Source: Daphnia pulex
Taxonomy: Eukaryota > Arthropoda > Branchiopoda > Diplostraca > Daphniidae
DNA: 64,000 nucleotides
Direction: 5' to 3'
Assembly (NCBI RefSeq): GCF_021134715.1
Contig: NC_060017.1
Span: forward strand, 1,240,001-1,304,000
Shown: positions 25,033 through 37,593 of the stretch, one piece after another
How the letters are laid out: each line of letters starts with the position of its first letter
How positions within the stretch are numbered: position 1 is the stretch's first letter
The notes under the pieces: generated by a model
Told to the model about the DNA's origin: nothing
The model's database searches: none
The model's input: the letters and a program-made list of their open reading frames with translations, nothing else
Translations under genes and position numbers: made by a program

Positions 25033-27947
25033 TTTCTCCGGCTTCAACTTTGATTGCGGATGCGTGTCTGCTGATTACGCTGGGAGATAGAAAAGAGCTC
25101 CAGCCTCTTTTCCCCGTTTGATGGATGGTGGCTCCTTTTTTCTTCCTTTGGCACCTCGTTCATTTCAGCAGTTGACGTGTTGTCTTTCGAAATATACGGC
25201 CATCGATCCCGACTGATGGTGATTATTGCGTTTATAGACCCGGAGAGCGAGTTAGATATAACAAGCAATTTCTTCATCAAACAGATTTTGAGCCTGCCGG
25301 AGTGCCGGGGGAGAGAAAAAAGATGAAAAAAAAAAGCAATAACAGAAATGCAGAGATTTATAGGTGACGTGAGTGTGATGCGTCAGACAGCCGCTTATTC
25401 GTTTGAGAGGATCGCAGCAGGCAAAAGTGTCTACACGTGAGCGTATGGAGCGCGGAGCTTTTGCTGGATGCGACAAAATACAATTGGCTGATTTTGATGG
25501 GCGACTCAGTCTCATTTGAGTGCGCCGTGTCCCAAATCGGACTGCACATTTAACGCCAATTGACAGCAGCTGCTGCTGCCAGACCTGCAAAGATTTGCAG
25601 AGATTGTTCGGGCAGCGTGACGCACGTCGGAAAGAGTCTGGCGCCGTTCCGTGAAAAGAGGATAAGACACGGAAGATGGACAGTGAACTCCGCTTCGATC
25701 AATGGATGTCAAAGAACTAGCACGTCGGAAATCTCCACCCGTGCTGCATGATGCTGCTGGACCCAACAACAACATCCGGATGTTGCGTAACCCGGAATGC
25801 AAGTCTGCCGACTCTCGACCGGTGGCAATCCTCGGAACGTGACAACTATCCCGCCGTTCAATGGAAAACGAAAATTTACTTTCCATATGCCGTTCGCCCA
25901 CCAAGTTTAAAAGCCCGAGTGCATAATAGAACAGCAACTTGTCACGGACGAATAATGGCGACCAACGCATCCTATTATATGGTCTCCCACTGACTTCCAC
26001 TTCTTGGCTGTTGGTTGTTCTCATTTCTCTTGCCGGGCGGCAGACACCGGAAACGGACAACAACAACAACAACAGGGCCGAACACAAAAGTTGAAGAGCC
26101 AGCAGCAGCAGACGCATGTTATATAAGTTGATTGCGAACCGCGCGCGTCAGATTCTATCCCATCCTACATGTCTGACATCTTCCATGTACTATTTCTCGG
26201 AAAGGAAACACGGCGTGAGTGAACGTGAAAAAAAGGGGTTCGCTCAACTGGATCCGCTCAAAGTCACATGCGATGCGTGGCCGACCGGTCGCATCATCCG
26301 ACCGTAACGGACATCACCCACAGAGTCCAGCGCAGAGAGAAACGGAGGGAGAAGAAAATAGCTATTTCTATAATTTCCAGTCAGAAAAATAAAATGGGAA
26401 TTCTTTTTCTTCTCGCTGGCCGACACACAACAAAAATTGGACAACACGCGGCGTTAGTGCGCAGTCCGTTCACGAGGAACGACCAAGGACGTCTTAAAAA
26501 AAGAACTCTGGGTGAGAAAAGTCTAATAACCTCAACTCACACGGAGTTTTCTATAAGGAGAGAGTTAGGAGCTGAGTTGCTTCATCTTCTTCGTCGTCGA
26601 TGTGAATTCAAAATCGATAAATTCGGGGGAATATTATTATTTTTTTTCCGGGTGGTTGGCTGAACCCTACACGACTCATCATTCGGTTAGAAGAATCTTT
26701 TTAACAATGGCAATTTCCGTGTTCTCTCTGCTCGCAAGATGTGGTGAATAAGATGGAAAATATTTCAGAAACTGATGGCGGAGATCTTCTAGTTATAGTC
26801 TTTACTATACACACTCGAGTTGGTGGGCAGCTGTGCGTGTCCGTAATTCACGGTCATCAAAAATTGGGAAGGAAGGAGAAAAAAAGTAAAATTATTTAAG
26901 TTCCTCAAGTTCCGGCTGCGGTCGAAACTCGACGATTCTTTTGTCTTTTTTTCTTTTTTTATTCTTGCCAGCCAAAACGGATGAGTGACCACGCCAACAC
27001 CTGTCCCGTAGCTTGATTATATTTCTTTTTAGAGAGGAGACACATACATATGTCGGTTTACTGTGTGTACCTAGAAATCCAACATAGCCTCTTAACTATA
27101 ATATTTCAAAGTCACTTCCGGCCGCTCTTCCATTTTCTCTTTCAGTTCCTCCAATTTTTTCTTTCTTCACTGTCAATTCCAGCCAGTCGGTTTCACTTTT
27201 CCCGACCGAGCTTATTGCACCAATTTTAAATTTCCACGTCACTTTCCCTCTCACCCAGAACTCGTTACCGATATTTATGTGAATCAAGAAAAAAAAGACG
27301 CTCAAGGAGAAAATGATGTAAGAAATGAAACTGATATTACGGGAGAAGCGCAAAGTTAGAAAAAAGAAAAGAAAATGGAAAGTTGATCGAGTCCGGCCGA
27401 CACTGCGGAAGAGTACTATACCAACAAACAGCCAATCATCACGAAAGAGGTGACGATAGCAGCTTAGCGCAGGCAAGGTCGTAATGTTTATAGAATTGAA
27501 CAAAGTCGAGCTGCTGCTGCTGCTATTATATCGTCGGTGGCTCCCGCTATTTGAGAAAATCATCCCGTCCGTCGCCCATCATTACACGACAAAAGGAGAG
27601 AGACGTGGAGTGTTGAGTAAACACGACACTAAAGCGGATGTAAGATGAAGGGCGATGAAGTGAAGCAGATTTCGGCTGCTGCCATAAGAGGAGGAACGAA
27701 CTCGAGCGCTGCACAGCGCAGTCGGGGGGTTGGGGTGGGGGGAGGGGGTAGAGAAAAACTGAGGAGATGGAATAAAAAAGACGTGGAAGGCGAACTGAGC
27801 GAACGAACAAAGAAAGAGAGGCAGATTAGGAGAACAAACGACATGATAACTCGAACATAAGGAGACGACGGAACTACACATGACACCTCGTTATATCCAT
27901 ATAGAGACGCGTCTATGAAATAATAGGCACTGAGATCTTGTCCCAGC

Positions 27948-27961
27948 GGGGGGGGGGGGGG
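27948..27961. repeat. G14 homopolymer
   Basis: Fourteen consecutive G on the plus strand, read directly. Confidence 0.95.
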
Positions 27962-28791
27962 CCTTTGCTCGTCTGTAAAAGTCGGATAATAGGGGCGAAT
28001 AATACACGACGCAATTGCAAATATAAGCGAAGAAGAAGAAGAAGAAGTAGGAGAAGAAGAAGAAAAGAGAACAACATAATGTAAAGGCGGAGATGAGTGA
28101 GATGTTCCGAGGACTGACACACCAATTAGAGCGAGTGAGGGGATTTACTCGATCGTAACACACAACCGAGAGAACAGCGCGTCTCGAGTAATTCATCAAC
28201 TCCGATTGTGTTTGTTTCCTTGCCGTTTGTCACACACGTAGAGGACAAAAGGGACTTACTACATATAGGGGGGTTATAAAATGAAGAAGGGGGAAGAGAG
28301 AGACAAGATGAAATTGATCGATGGCCAACGGCTTTTTGCACGTTCCTCAACAACAACCGGGCGATCAAGAAGAAAGAAAAAAAATCTCATTTTCCCGAGT
28401 ATAGCGGGCGGGAAAACGTAGAAAAACCCGTGTGATCTACTCTTCATCCATATAGCGCCTAGTTCAATTCAATTCGTTTTCTTTTCAGAAAAATTTTGTT
28501 ATTACGACTCCCACGTAGGCAACAAGAAGACGAGATGGGCTTCATCAACGGTTCACCTTGTATAGAAAAAGGGAATAGCGAACAATGGAGCAAATGGAAA
28601 TCAATCAACCCAGCAAGTCAGGTCGGGGTCACTCCTCTCACAAGGGGGGGAATGAAAATTCTATAAACCGGACATTGAGAAAAGTTTTGGCTGGTGCACC
28701 AGCGGGCGCAGATGGCCGGCCCGTCTGGGCGGCAATAAAACGAAGCGAAATAAAAGAAAGACAGATGAGATTGTGACGCTCTTTGACTTAC

Positions 28792-31045
28792 TTGACAGGC
28801 GGCGGCGCCGTAATTCGGATGGAACTGTAAATTATTGTAAGGATCCAATCGGACAGTGCCAGATGACGATGGCCGGACCGGCGAATAAGGGCCCGTCGGT
28901 TGCTTGCTGCTGGAAGGCGAAACATCCTGGCCATGATAATGCTCCCATGTGGACACTTTTTCCGCCTGTCCCTTGGCACTGGCGAAACGGCGAATAAAAA
29001 GGGTTAACGACAGGGAACAATCAATAGATGCGCCCGTCTTTTATAATTACTTGTAGTTGTCTAATTGCGCTTGTAAATTGTAAGAGTAATAGCCAGCCAA
29101 ACGGCCGCCAGAGCAGAGGACGTCGCTAGCGCTGCCAGACGCGGGCTGGTAGCGGTGCGGTAAGTAATGCGGATTGAGCTTCAACTCTTCCATGATGTTT
29201 GGACAATGGTTAGACGTTGTTTTATCACTGGCGGTGCTTCCGGTGATGCTTCCGGCACTGCTTCCACTTGCCGTGGAGTTTGTTGATTTAGTGGACTGCT
29301 CGTTGTCGACCGTGTCAGCCGAAAATGTGACCCGCCTCGACCCGGACGAACGGGACGACGAATTGGACTGTCGATCCTGTTCAAACGGATCGTAATGAGA
29401 GAGAGGCATCCGGTCGGATGGCACGATCACGGCGTGGACTTGACTGTCGTTGGCCGTCACTTCTTCGGTGATGGTCGCCGGATGGTAAACACCGGCAAGG
29501 TAAGAGAAAGGCAAGTCGCCAACGTTGGAATTGTTTCTTGGCTGGACGGAAAAATTGACATCACCGTTCTGGGGGATGTAGACGTGATCCAGTCGGCGGG
29601 TAAGGAACGCCGGATCGTCGTCGTCGCTTTCCGTCAACAAGCGGCGACGAGAACTTTTGTCCCAGCGCTCCTTCATCATTGAAATTCGTCTGGCAATTGA
29701 CCCACCGACAGAAGAAGAAGAAGAAGAAGAAGCGGAAGAAGCAGTCGAACTGGCCATCTCGGTATTCTTGCTGGACGGAGTCGTCGGGTACGACGTTTCC
29801 GAGCTGGCCGATCCGCTTTTGCTCAGGGCGCGGGACACGGTGGCCACCACCCGACTTTGGCTAATAGTTTGGCTTAGTTGACGTATTTCCGAGAGCTCAG
29901 CAGCTGATTCGGGCGTTACGATCTGCTCCGGAGTCGAATCGTCGATCGATTGGCCGTCATCATAACTCGTCATGACGAGCAGGGAATCCGTTACGATCGA
30001 ATCGAAAGCCTCGGGCTGCTGGCCTTGGTCCTTGTTCTTCTCGACCGTCCGTGGGGCGATCAGAATTTTCGTCACGTAATTTTCGTTTTGCTGGACAATG
30101 GCCGAAGTGGCGACGGAGGCATTGTTGCGCTGAACTGTAGGATTATTAGCCGGCCAAACGGGATGCGGAATCTTGCTGGAAACATTCAAAAAATCACCGG
30201 TGTGACTCTGCTCGTATTTCTCCCATTCGTCGTCGACGGCCTTTTGCTTGGACGCTTCATCGGCGCTGCTGCTGCTGGTTATGTCCTTAGCGGGGGGCGG
30301 ATGCATGTGGATCCGGGTTACGTAGTGCGAGTTGTGATGAAGCAGATTGGCTTTGCCGATCCGTATGGGGCCATCAGGAGCGGCTGCGGTGGCGACATCA
30401 GGCGTCAATTTCCTCGGTGGAGACGATCGATCGAGCCGTGGTCCTAATACGAATTGACGTCTGTAATCACTGGCCGGGCTCAGCTCGACGAGGTGTTGCT
30501 GGTGGTGACGCTGATGTCGCTGCTGAACTACCGGCTGATTCTTATGATTCGACGTCGTGTTGCCGAGACGCTTCACCGGGTCGGCGCTCTCGTAACCCGA
30601 CGAACTGGGCGTCTGGCACTGCTCGCTCCGGTTGGACGATCGGCTGTCGTCCATTAATCTTTTCTCACCTTCGCTTAAATTTGTCGGCAGCATTTCTTTG
30701 GGCGTGTCGACAAACAGCGGGTTCATCCTAAACGATCAATATCACACAAGAATAAAACCAACAAAAAAAATGGACGGGTCTCTTTTAAAAACATTATACG
30801 TACAAGGAATGATTTAAATGCTCCCCTCTATACCTGGTAACCGAGTACACTTGGTCCGGTTTGGATTTTCGCCTGGACGCCCCCGATTTCCGGTTGATAT
30901 CCAAGATGGTGTTGACGTTGATCGTCGCCAAGGGATCGTCTGTAAGCCAAGGACTAGTGTCGTGAATGCTATCGGGAGTCTTATTAGACCTAGACGGCGA
31001 AGCAGAGCGGGGATTGTTCCCCTTTTGTGCAATCCACTTGAGCAT
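28792..31045 (-). CDS. Unrecognised long disordered Ser/Thr-rich protein, three in-phase exons (3' end open)
   Basis: Minus-strand exons 31045-30834, 30727-29051 and 28978-28792 join in phase with GT-AG borders (CCAG|GTATAG...TTTAG|G; ACAA|GTAATT...GCCAG|T; donor CAA|GTAAGT). The start MLKWIAQKGNNPRSAS has an in-frame TGA 25 bases upstream. About 690 residues are encoded. They are mostly Ser/Thr/Pro-rich and probably disordered: a Gln/His stretch (VVQQRHQRHHQQH), a Ser run at about residue 410, acidic ESDDDD, and a thrice-repeated short theme (VYSVTR, HYVTRI, NYVTKI). SMMKERWDKSSRRR is the only strongly helical piece. If intron 2 (72 bp) is retained, translation stops at once after NYK, giving a shorter form. 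No signal peptide. A cytoplasmic tail is possible if the 24.3-kb membrane exon follows. I do not recognise the family. Confidence 0.75.
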
Positions 31046-34000
31046 GGCGACCGTCCTTCGATGACCGTTGACTCACGATGAGAGGGTTAAAACCCTGCTG
31101 GATATTCCGCGAAATTGAAAAACACACAAGAAAACAAAAAACGGACAGGCTATAAACTTTGGCGATTGTCAAAAGAGAGTATAGACAGAATAAAAACACA
31201 GAAAAGAGGTCCCTGAAAACAAGCCAAGTCAACAAGTAAATCCCGGAGAATCCAAAAGCCGCAAATTGAATTACAACTATGGCCGGCTCGGCCGCACTGC
31301 AAGGGAATATAAGAACAACAACAACCCAGCAAGAGTCTGGTCGATACATTGCTGTAGGCCAATAGTTTTAAAGAAACGACTGATATATATTTTGTTGGAT
31401 GATGTTATTGGACAAGGAAGAATCCTTGTATGTAGACGTCAAGTGGTTGGTCTTGACGATCTTTCCTTTTTTCCCCCGGCTGGATCCAAAAGAGACCGAA
31501 ACTCTTCAACGGAGGAAACGAGGCAAACTTGTCAACGCAAACAGGCATGTTTGATACCTTGTTATAGTATACCGGGGAATATGTTATCTCTTATCATATA
31601 AAGCAACTCACAAATATCCGTCTACTAGTTTGTCAACAGATCAATATATAGAGTCTCGATGTAAGAACGAAACAGCGCTAGAAAACAATAAGCTTATTAT
31701 GCACGAAAAGTAGTATTTTTCTAGATGTTGATGGATCATATCGGTTTAACCTCTCGCATTCAACAGGAAGATTCACGTTTCCACGTAAAGCAGGGCGAGC
31801 TGAAGATGGCAACTGGCAAGCAACTGAACGGGATTCCTTGATTCCTTCGATGCTGGATTATAAGCCCTCGTCATATAACAGCAGAAACTCGTACGTACGC
31901 GTATATATAGCAACCCAATCACTTTGGCCAGCAGGAGGAAATGTCATTGGCCGAGAAATTGCTGGCGACTAAGAGGACTCCGAATTGGAATTCCCTGCCA
32001 GTCAACAGTCACAATATTCTCTATACAGTGGCGAAGACACAGATGAAAGGGAGGAAAATGCCATTCCGTATATCCCATCGACATCGAATGACACGATTGA
32101 ATTTCTGGCTATCCTCATCTTCCTCCTCTTTAATGCCCGCCCCCCCCATCTTGTGATAGACGGAACACAATCCCTACTGCTGCTGCTGCTGCTGTTCATA
32201 TTCTTTTCGCATGATTGCATTCCGAATGGACGCTGAAATGATAAAGACGGGAATCCGTACGTCCGTCCCGCATTTCTCCCGCTGCGTTCTTCCTCAACTG
32301 GTTGACGCGTTGCCAAGTCCGGCTCCTTCCCTTTCCATCCCCCGTCGAAGGGCAACAGGCGCATTTAACAAAATCAATAGAAGACGACGAACATTGGCGA
32401 ATTATCGATCCATATAGAATTTACTTTTACGCCAGACTGCGGCTTGGTAATGTCGCTCAAGGGGGATTCCGCCCTTTGTCGTCGCGGCTGTTGTGTTGCA
32501 TCTTTTACTTTGTTGACGCTGTTTCATCAACCCGCTTCATAATATCATCATCAAACCAGCTGCTCGGATGGTAGACGCACAACACACGGAGGTCATGCAG
32601 TCTGCATTTGGGCAGAGACAATGGCACATCAAAGCTCAATTATGTTTGATGCGATGAATCCAATAGGGACGAGTGTATAAGGTCCTTTTCTACGATACGG
32701 AGCAAATTTTTGCTTTGGGAATGAAAAACTTGCCCAGCTGTTTCCGATGACCTCAGGCGATCTGTCTTTGCTATACCCAGCAGTCACCTGTAGATCTTTC
32801 CTGTACACTAGTTCAATTGTATAGCGAGTTGTCTGCTTACTGCTGCCTGCTGCGTACGGTGGTGGTGGTGGCCGTTTCCTTTCTCTCACAACCCTCCTGA
32901 CCCATTGGGCGCGCTCTACGTACCAAGTTCTATTTTTCCCCTTTCGCTTCCTTTAGATTGTTATTTGCTTCCTTCTAGACTTATTGTAGTCGACCTACTT
33001 TTCCTCATTTCTCAGGCTTTATACCTGTCTTCTTCACTTACCCTATCCTGCTTTTTTAGCCCTTCTCGTAATTTGTTTTCCTTCTTTTCACTTTCTCGAA
33101 CCCGCACTGACATTGACGTCCCATTCACAGAGAAAAATGGCGTTTTTCCCACATATTCGGGTGACAATTGATCCCGCAGAAATGTGAACGCAGGTGTACA
33201 CGGAGATGATTTATCCCTTTCGGTTGATGCCACCTTCTTACCTAACCGGTTTTGAGCAGAAGTTCAAATACCGCCAAGTTCTGGTGGAGCAATGCTAGGA
33301 ATGATTGCACTCGAGTGCATGTGATTGTTGGGAGAGGATAACTGAGTATCGTTTAGAACATTTTTGGCAAAACACGTGCGGAAACTCAGACGTCATGGCG
33401 CCATCAGTTTCCTATTCACGCGCTGCGAGTTTGTTGCCGAGAGATCGCACTCGAAATCAGACAAAAGTGAAAATAACACACGGAACAAACGCTCGCAGTG
33501 ATTTCAAACGTCCCTATGCATATCCTACACACATTGTGCTGCGACGATGCGCTATATACTTGAACGGTTTCGCGAGTGTAGACGCAAATAGCTTAGTGCA
33601 AAACTATATTCCCACTTTTCTCTGGGGCGGAGATCAATTAAAGGTGAGACGTTTTCACGTGGAGTTTGAAAGCCAAAGTGTTCGCCCTTATATTTCGGTA
33701 AATGTAGCTAGACAGTTATTTGTCATGATGATGACGAAACCGCACAATGCAAATAAAATATGCGCTGGCTATCAATTACTGTTACGAAACAACCGAAATT
33801 CGCACCGGCCGGTAATGTAATGGAAGAACAAAGGCAAAAACGAGAGGGTCTTCTCTCTCTTTGATGTCTTCATTTTTAATAAATTGCTTCCTTGACAATA
33901 TCCAGGTAACAATTCATCAAGCGCGTGTATTCCCCCCAAACGACTTCCAGGAATGACTCTCGACTGGACGTTGTTATAGAATCAATTGAAGCCAAGTCAT

Positions 34001-34950
34001 CATCGTCATCATCACTGCTGCAGTAGTACTTGAGACTATTTTATGAATCACCGAGTTCCGGTTTTAACTCACCTCCATTGTGCAGGACGAACGTGTTTCC
34101 AAGGAATATTTGTGTACGCAATAATCCGCAGAGAGAGAAACTTTTTGAGAATCGGCTGATGTCAGCAGCACCTTGTTAAAAGAATAATCCGGTCGGTCGG
34201 TCGTCGCGTTGCAACAAAGTGCTGGCAGCAATGTGCTGCTCACACATCCGAATGAGAACCTCAATTATACACCGGCAGCAGCAGCAGCACTGGCCGGAAA
34301 AGGTGGCTCAACTCCTGCGGCTGAATTTCGAGCGGAAGGAGGGTGGCCGGCAGTTGTGTGTGGATAGACAAAACGTACGGACACGACTGACGCTCGAGTC
34401 TATATTCACCTGGCTGGTTATAGAAAAAAAAACAACGAACCTTTTTTTTCTTTTTCTTTGAGAAGAAGTAAACAAGGTAGGCGGCAATGGGATTGGTCAG
34501 CCCTTGGCCCGGCCTTTCAAGTCTCCTCTTCCTCTAAATGTAATATAACGTTGGGCGGAACAGGTGGTTTTTGAGGAAGTTCTTGGTGGAAAGTAGGTTC
34601 CCCCCCCACTGGTCCTCGTCAAGTTCCCTTTCCTTCAAATCACCCCCCCCCTTTTCCGCTTGTCTCAACACGGAATTACACTGTTGACACAATCTCACGA
34701 TCGTTTCGATCATTGTTCGATCTCGAACAATCGGCACTATACAATTAACAGTCGCAGTTGTTACGACCTATCGATCCGCCGTCCTGGGCCAACGTTCACT
34801 TTTCTTCATTTCGCTTTCGGCAGCAGCAGCAGCGGTGGGGAAAAAAAGAAACTCATTAAAGAGAGCAAGTTCGGCAAGGATTCGCTCAACTGCCATGTTT
34901 TCCCTCAAAATCGTACAAACTTTTTTGGACAAGAGCCAAAAACTATACAC
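31046..34950. other. Upstream region of the minus-strand gene; no supported gene
   Basis: The first part holds the 5' untranslated region of the disordered-protein gene, with a pyrimidine-rich acceptor-like site (ATATCCAG at about 31098), so a non-coding first exon farther upstream is possible. Frames such as 33305-33820 (plus) and 32629-32889 (minus) are open but show no motif or splice support. A strong donor after ATGGAG (minus, 34078-34073, then GTGAGT) may mark a short first coding exon. Confidence 0.35.
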
Positions 34951-35433
34951 TAGTGTTTCACTCGTTTTAATAACGACAACGAAAATAACGTATTAACGAG
35001 CCTCGTTATCGACTTTTTTGGAAAATGCTCGTTTTTTTCGTTAACGATAACGAAATGGCTGTTTTTTTCGTTGTTTTCGTTAATTTCTTGCTAAATTTTT
35101 CGTATCAAAACCGTAGAGATTTCAAATTTTTTGACCACCAGGGGAAACTTTTTTTCCCTCAAAATTTGGAATTTTCAATTTTGGGATGACCACCTACTAG
35201 CGATCCCCTAGCGAGGAATTAGGTCATTATTTTCGCTACATCATTTGGCCAAACAGGCCTTAGAAAACTAGGTTCTAAAAAAAAATTTTAAGGTAAACGA
35301 TAACGGTCGCAAAAAGAGAAAAATGCGACACGTTTAAATTAACGAAACGAAGAACGAAACGAATGAAAAATTGAAAAAATAACGATTAACGATAACGATA
35401 ACGAATCCAAAAAAGCACAACGGTGAAACACTA
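34951..35433. mobile_element. hAT-superfamily MITE with 8-bp target duplication
   Basis: The element starts TAGTGTTTCACTCG and ends CGGTGAAACACTA, which are inverted copies with one difference. It is flanked on both sides by CTATACAC (34943-34950 and 35434-35441), a perfect 8-bp target-site duplication. TAGTG termini and 8-bp duplications are the known hallmark of hAT elements. The interior (483 bp in all) has many AACGAT/ATCGTT words near both ends, as expected for subterminal transposase-binding repeats, and no coding capacity. It is non-autonomous and needs a hAT transposase from elsewhere. Confidence 0.92.
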
Positions 35434-35441
35434 CTATACAC

Positions 35442-37593
35442 CCGGCGAACTCGGCAAAGTTATACTATATTATATATAATTAACTGCTTGAGTGACTCGA
35501 CGCATGGCCAGACAATAGAAACTTGCCAACAAGGAGCATTATACATTGGCGGAGATATATACACGGATTCGCGGAAGGCGGGTTACCATGGTTTCCTTAT
35601 TGTCGTAATCAGTTATATCGGATCTCTTCGACTAGCAGCCAGCTGCAGTGTCGGGACTGTGTAAAATGCAGCTCGCTCGGCAGGCAAACACTTGGGAGCT
35701 GATCCATTGACGATCGTTATCACATCGAGGTCCTTCCTGTTTGTTTGCCTATATTGCGGTTCTCGGCGGGCTAAAACAATCACATCTCACGAAAGACTAG
35801 CTCGCCTTATTCACTAGTCACACACGGCAGGGAAGCGACTCGAACAATCGTGAGCGATTTTTCCCTCAGAATCTTTCATTTTCCCGCGCGGTCCGCTTTC
35901 GTGAAATGAACGAGTGGGACGGTCGTCTCCTTGTCGTGTTCGGACAAATCGCGTGAACCAAGTCAAGATCGTTTTGTTCGTATATTTTCCGATTGTTCGA
36001 CTGGCCGTTTCTGCTTTTCAATTGTGTTTCTTTTTTTCAAGGTGCGCATCTTGTGGTCCGGCCGTTTGACACGTCCACAGATGACACCTCCTTTTGTTAT
36101 AATGCTAATCGATTTGGCATCGGTATAAAACTAAGTCGTCACTCAAGGTCCCACCAGCAGCAAACGTCGTCAAGTCTTAACCGCAAGAGAAACCCTTTGG
36201 CTATTAGCTTTAGACATATACACATATACACTAGGTCGTCTGATTGTCCACTAACACACTTTTTAATATCTTCAGATGAAGCAAATATTGTGCTCCGTTC
36301 AGAGTTAATGGTGTATTGCAAGACCTTCAGCTTATTTAACACCGGCCGCACACACACAGCAGACCAGTGTGTATGTAGCAACTATCTCAGGGCAACACAC
36401 CCAAACAATAAAGTCCATTAAATAGCAATCTACTCTGGTAGCCCACAAACGAATTGCTCGCTTCGTTTATTATCGCAGCTAAATGCTTTTCCCGAGCAGT
36501 TCCGTGCTTGGCTACCTTTTTCTATTTAAAGGTTCTCACCTGGAGATGCTTCCAGCAGACTGCTTCACGGATCTACGAGTCATTTCTTCTTATTATAATA
36601 TGAACACAAGATAATTTGTTTTTCTTTGTAAAATTCATTTTGCAATGGAACTTCAGTAGTAAACTAGGTTGGGAGAAGGAATTATTCTCTACTCATTTAG
36701 TCGTCCGCTATCGATCCAGCTGACGTCTATCTCATCTATATCTCATTTCGGGATCGGTGGAAAAGGGAATTACAGCTGAAAAAAGAAACGCGATAGAGAT
36801 AATAATTCACGAAAACTTTTTCTTTCACGTCAGAGACAAATGAAACGCCTTTCTATGAACTATCCAACATTGGAAAGTAAAAGTGACACGAACAGGTGAT
36901 TTTCATTCTTGATTGCCCCCGATCTAAACCAATAATCTATTTAGGTATCTTATAGGTCACGAATAAATAACACAATAGCGAGCGAATTTTCTCTATTATA
37001 TTATTTCTATTATAAATGGCTGGCACACAAGACAATGCATCCGAGTGTATATTATCTGTCCTGTATCACGAGACCAGTTTTCCGCTATTCTGGCCGAATC
37101 CTGAAAACGGCAGTCGATTGCTGTTGGAATCTAATTAATCTTTTGTGTAATACCACGAATAATAAAAACGCGATGAGTGCCGTATATACTGTCTCGCCGC
37201 GTAACAGCCGACTGATTTTACGGGGCAGGTGCAACTATACACCAGTGGCAATGCAGCAGGGCCGGTGAAGGTGACCCGTCTTGCATGGCTGAAGGCCATC
37301 AAAAGGCAACTACACTGTTTTCCCCTTTCCCCCTCGCAGTCTTCCTCTGTAACTTTGACTCTCTATTCTCCCCAACTTGGGCATTACTCTTTATTGGCAT
37401 TAGCTAGTTAGTTTAAGATTAGCTGGTTAGGAGAGGTTCGGCCAAATCATGCATAATCCATGCCACGGAAAAAGAAACTCGTGTACTTCCCAGCGTTGAC
37501 ATTCGTCTCACGATGACTCGGCAACTACTACTGTGGGAATTAGCAGGGACAAAATGACATTCCGGATATAATAATAATATAATTATTACTCAC
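35442..37593. other. Gene-poor stretch
   Basis: No supported gene. A plus-strand frame at 35993-36421 and a minus-strand frame at 36139-36381 overlap each other and have no recognisable motif. Confidence 0.4.

Larger units (their letters stand above)
24365..28791. other. Non-coding stretch, possible large intron
   Basis: No supported exon. If the membrane exon at 24.3 kb belongs with the exons at 28.8-31 kb, this is a 4.4-kb intron on the minus strand. It contains a (CTA)n run at 25014-25032, a G14 run at 27948-27961, and GAA/CTG repeats that create spurious long frames. Confidence 0.4.

Noticed and set aside
25512..26117. Minus-strand 201-residue frame beginning with a signal-peptide-like Leu-rich stretch (MRLLLLALQLLCSALLLLLL).
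   Set aside because: The Leu runs come from CTG/TTG repeats, a TATA-like word lies only about 8 bases before the ATG, and the rest shows no domain or conserved cysteine pattern. Kept only as a weak possibility.
29657..30447. Plus-strand open frames opposite the disordered-protein gene.
   Set aside because: They are shadows of the minus-strand exon, which has in-phase splice sites and protein-like composition.
33305..33820. 171-residue plus-strand frame.
   Set aside because: No motif, ordinary composition for random frames, no splice or promoter support.
34073..34264. Strong donor GTGAGT right after ATGGAG on minus, a possible first exon.
   Set aside because: Only two codons would be coded and no partner exon in phase was identified.
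37400..37450. Possible tRNA B-box-like word (GAGAGGTTCGGCC).
   Set aside because: No matching A box or cloverleaf could be formed around it.
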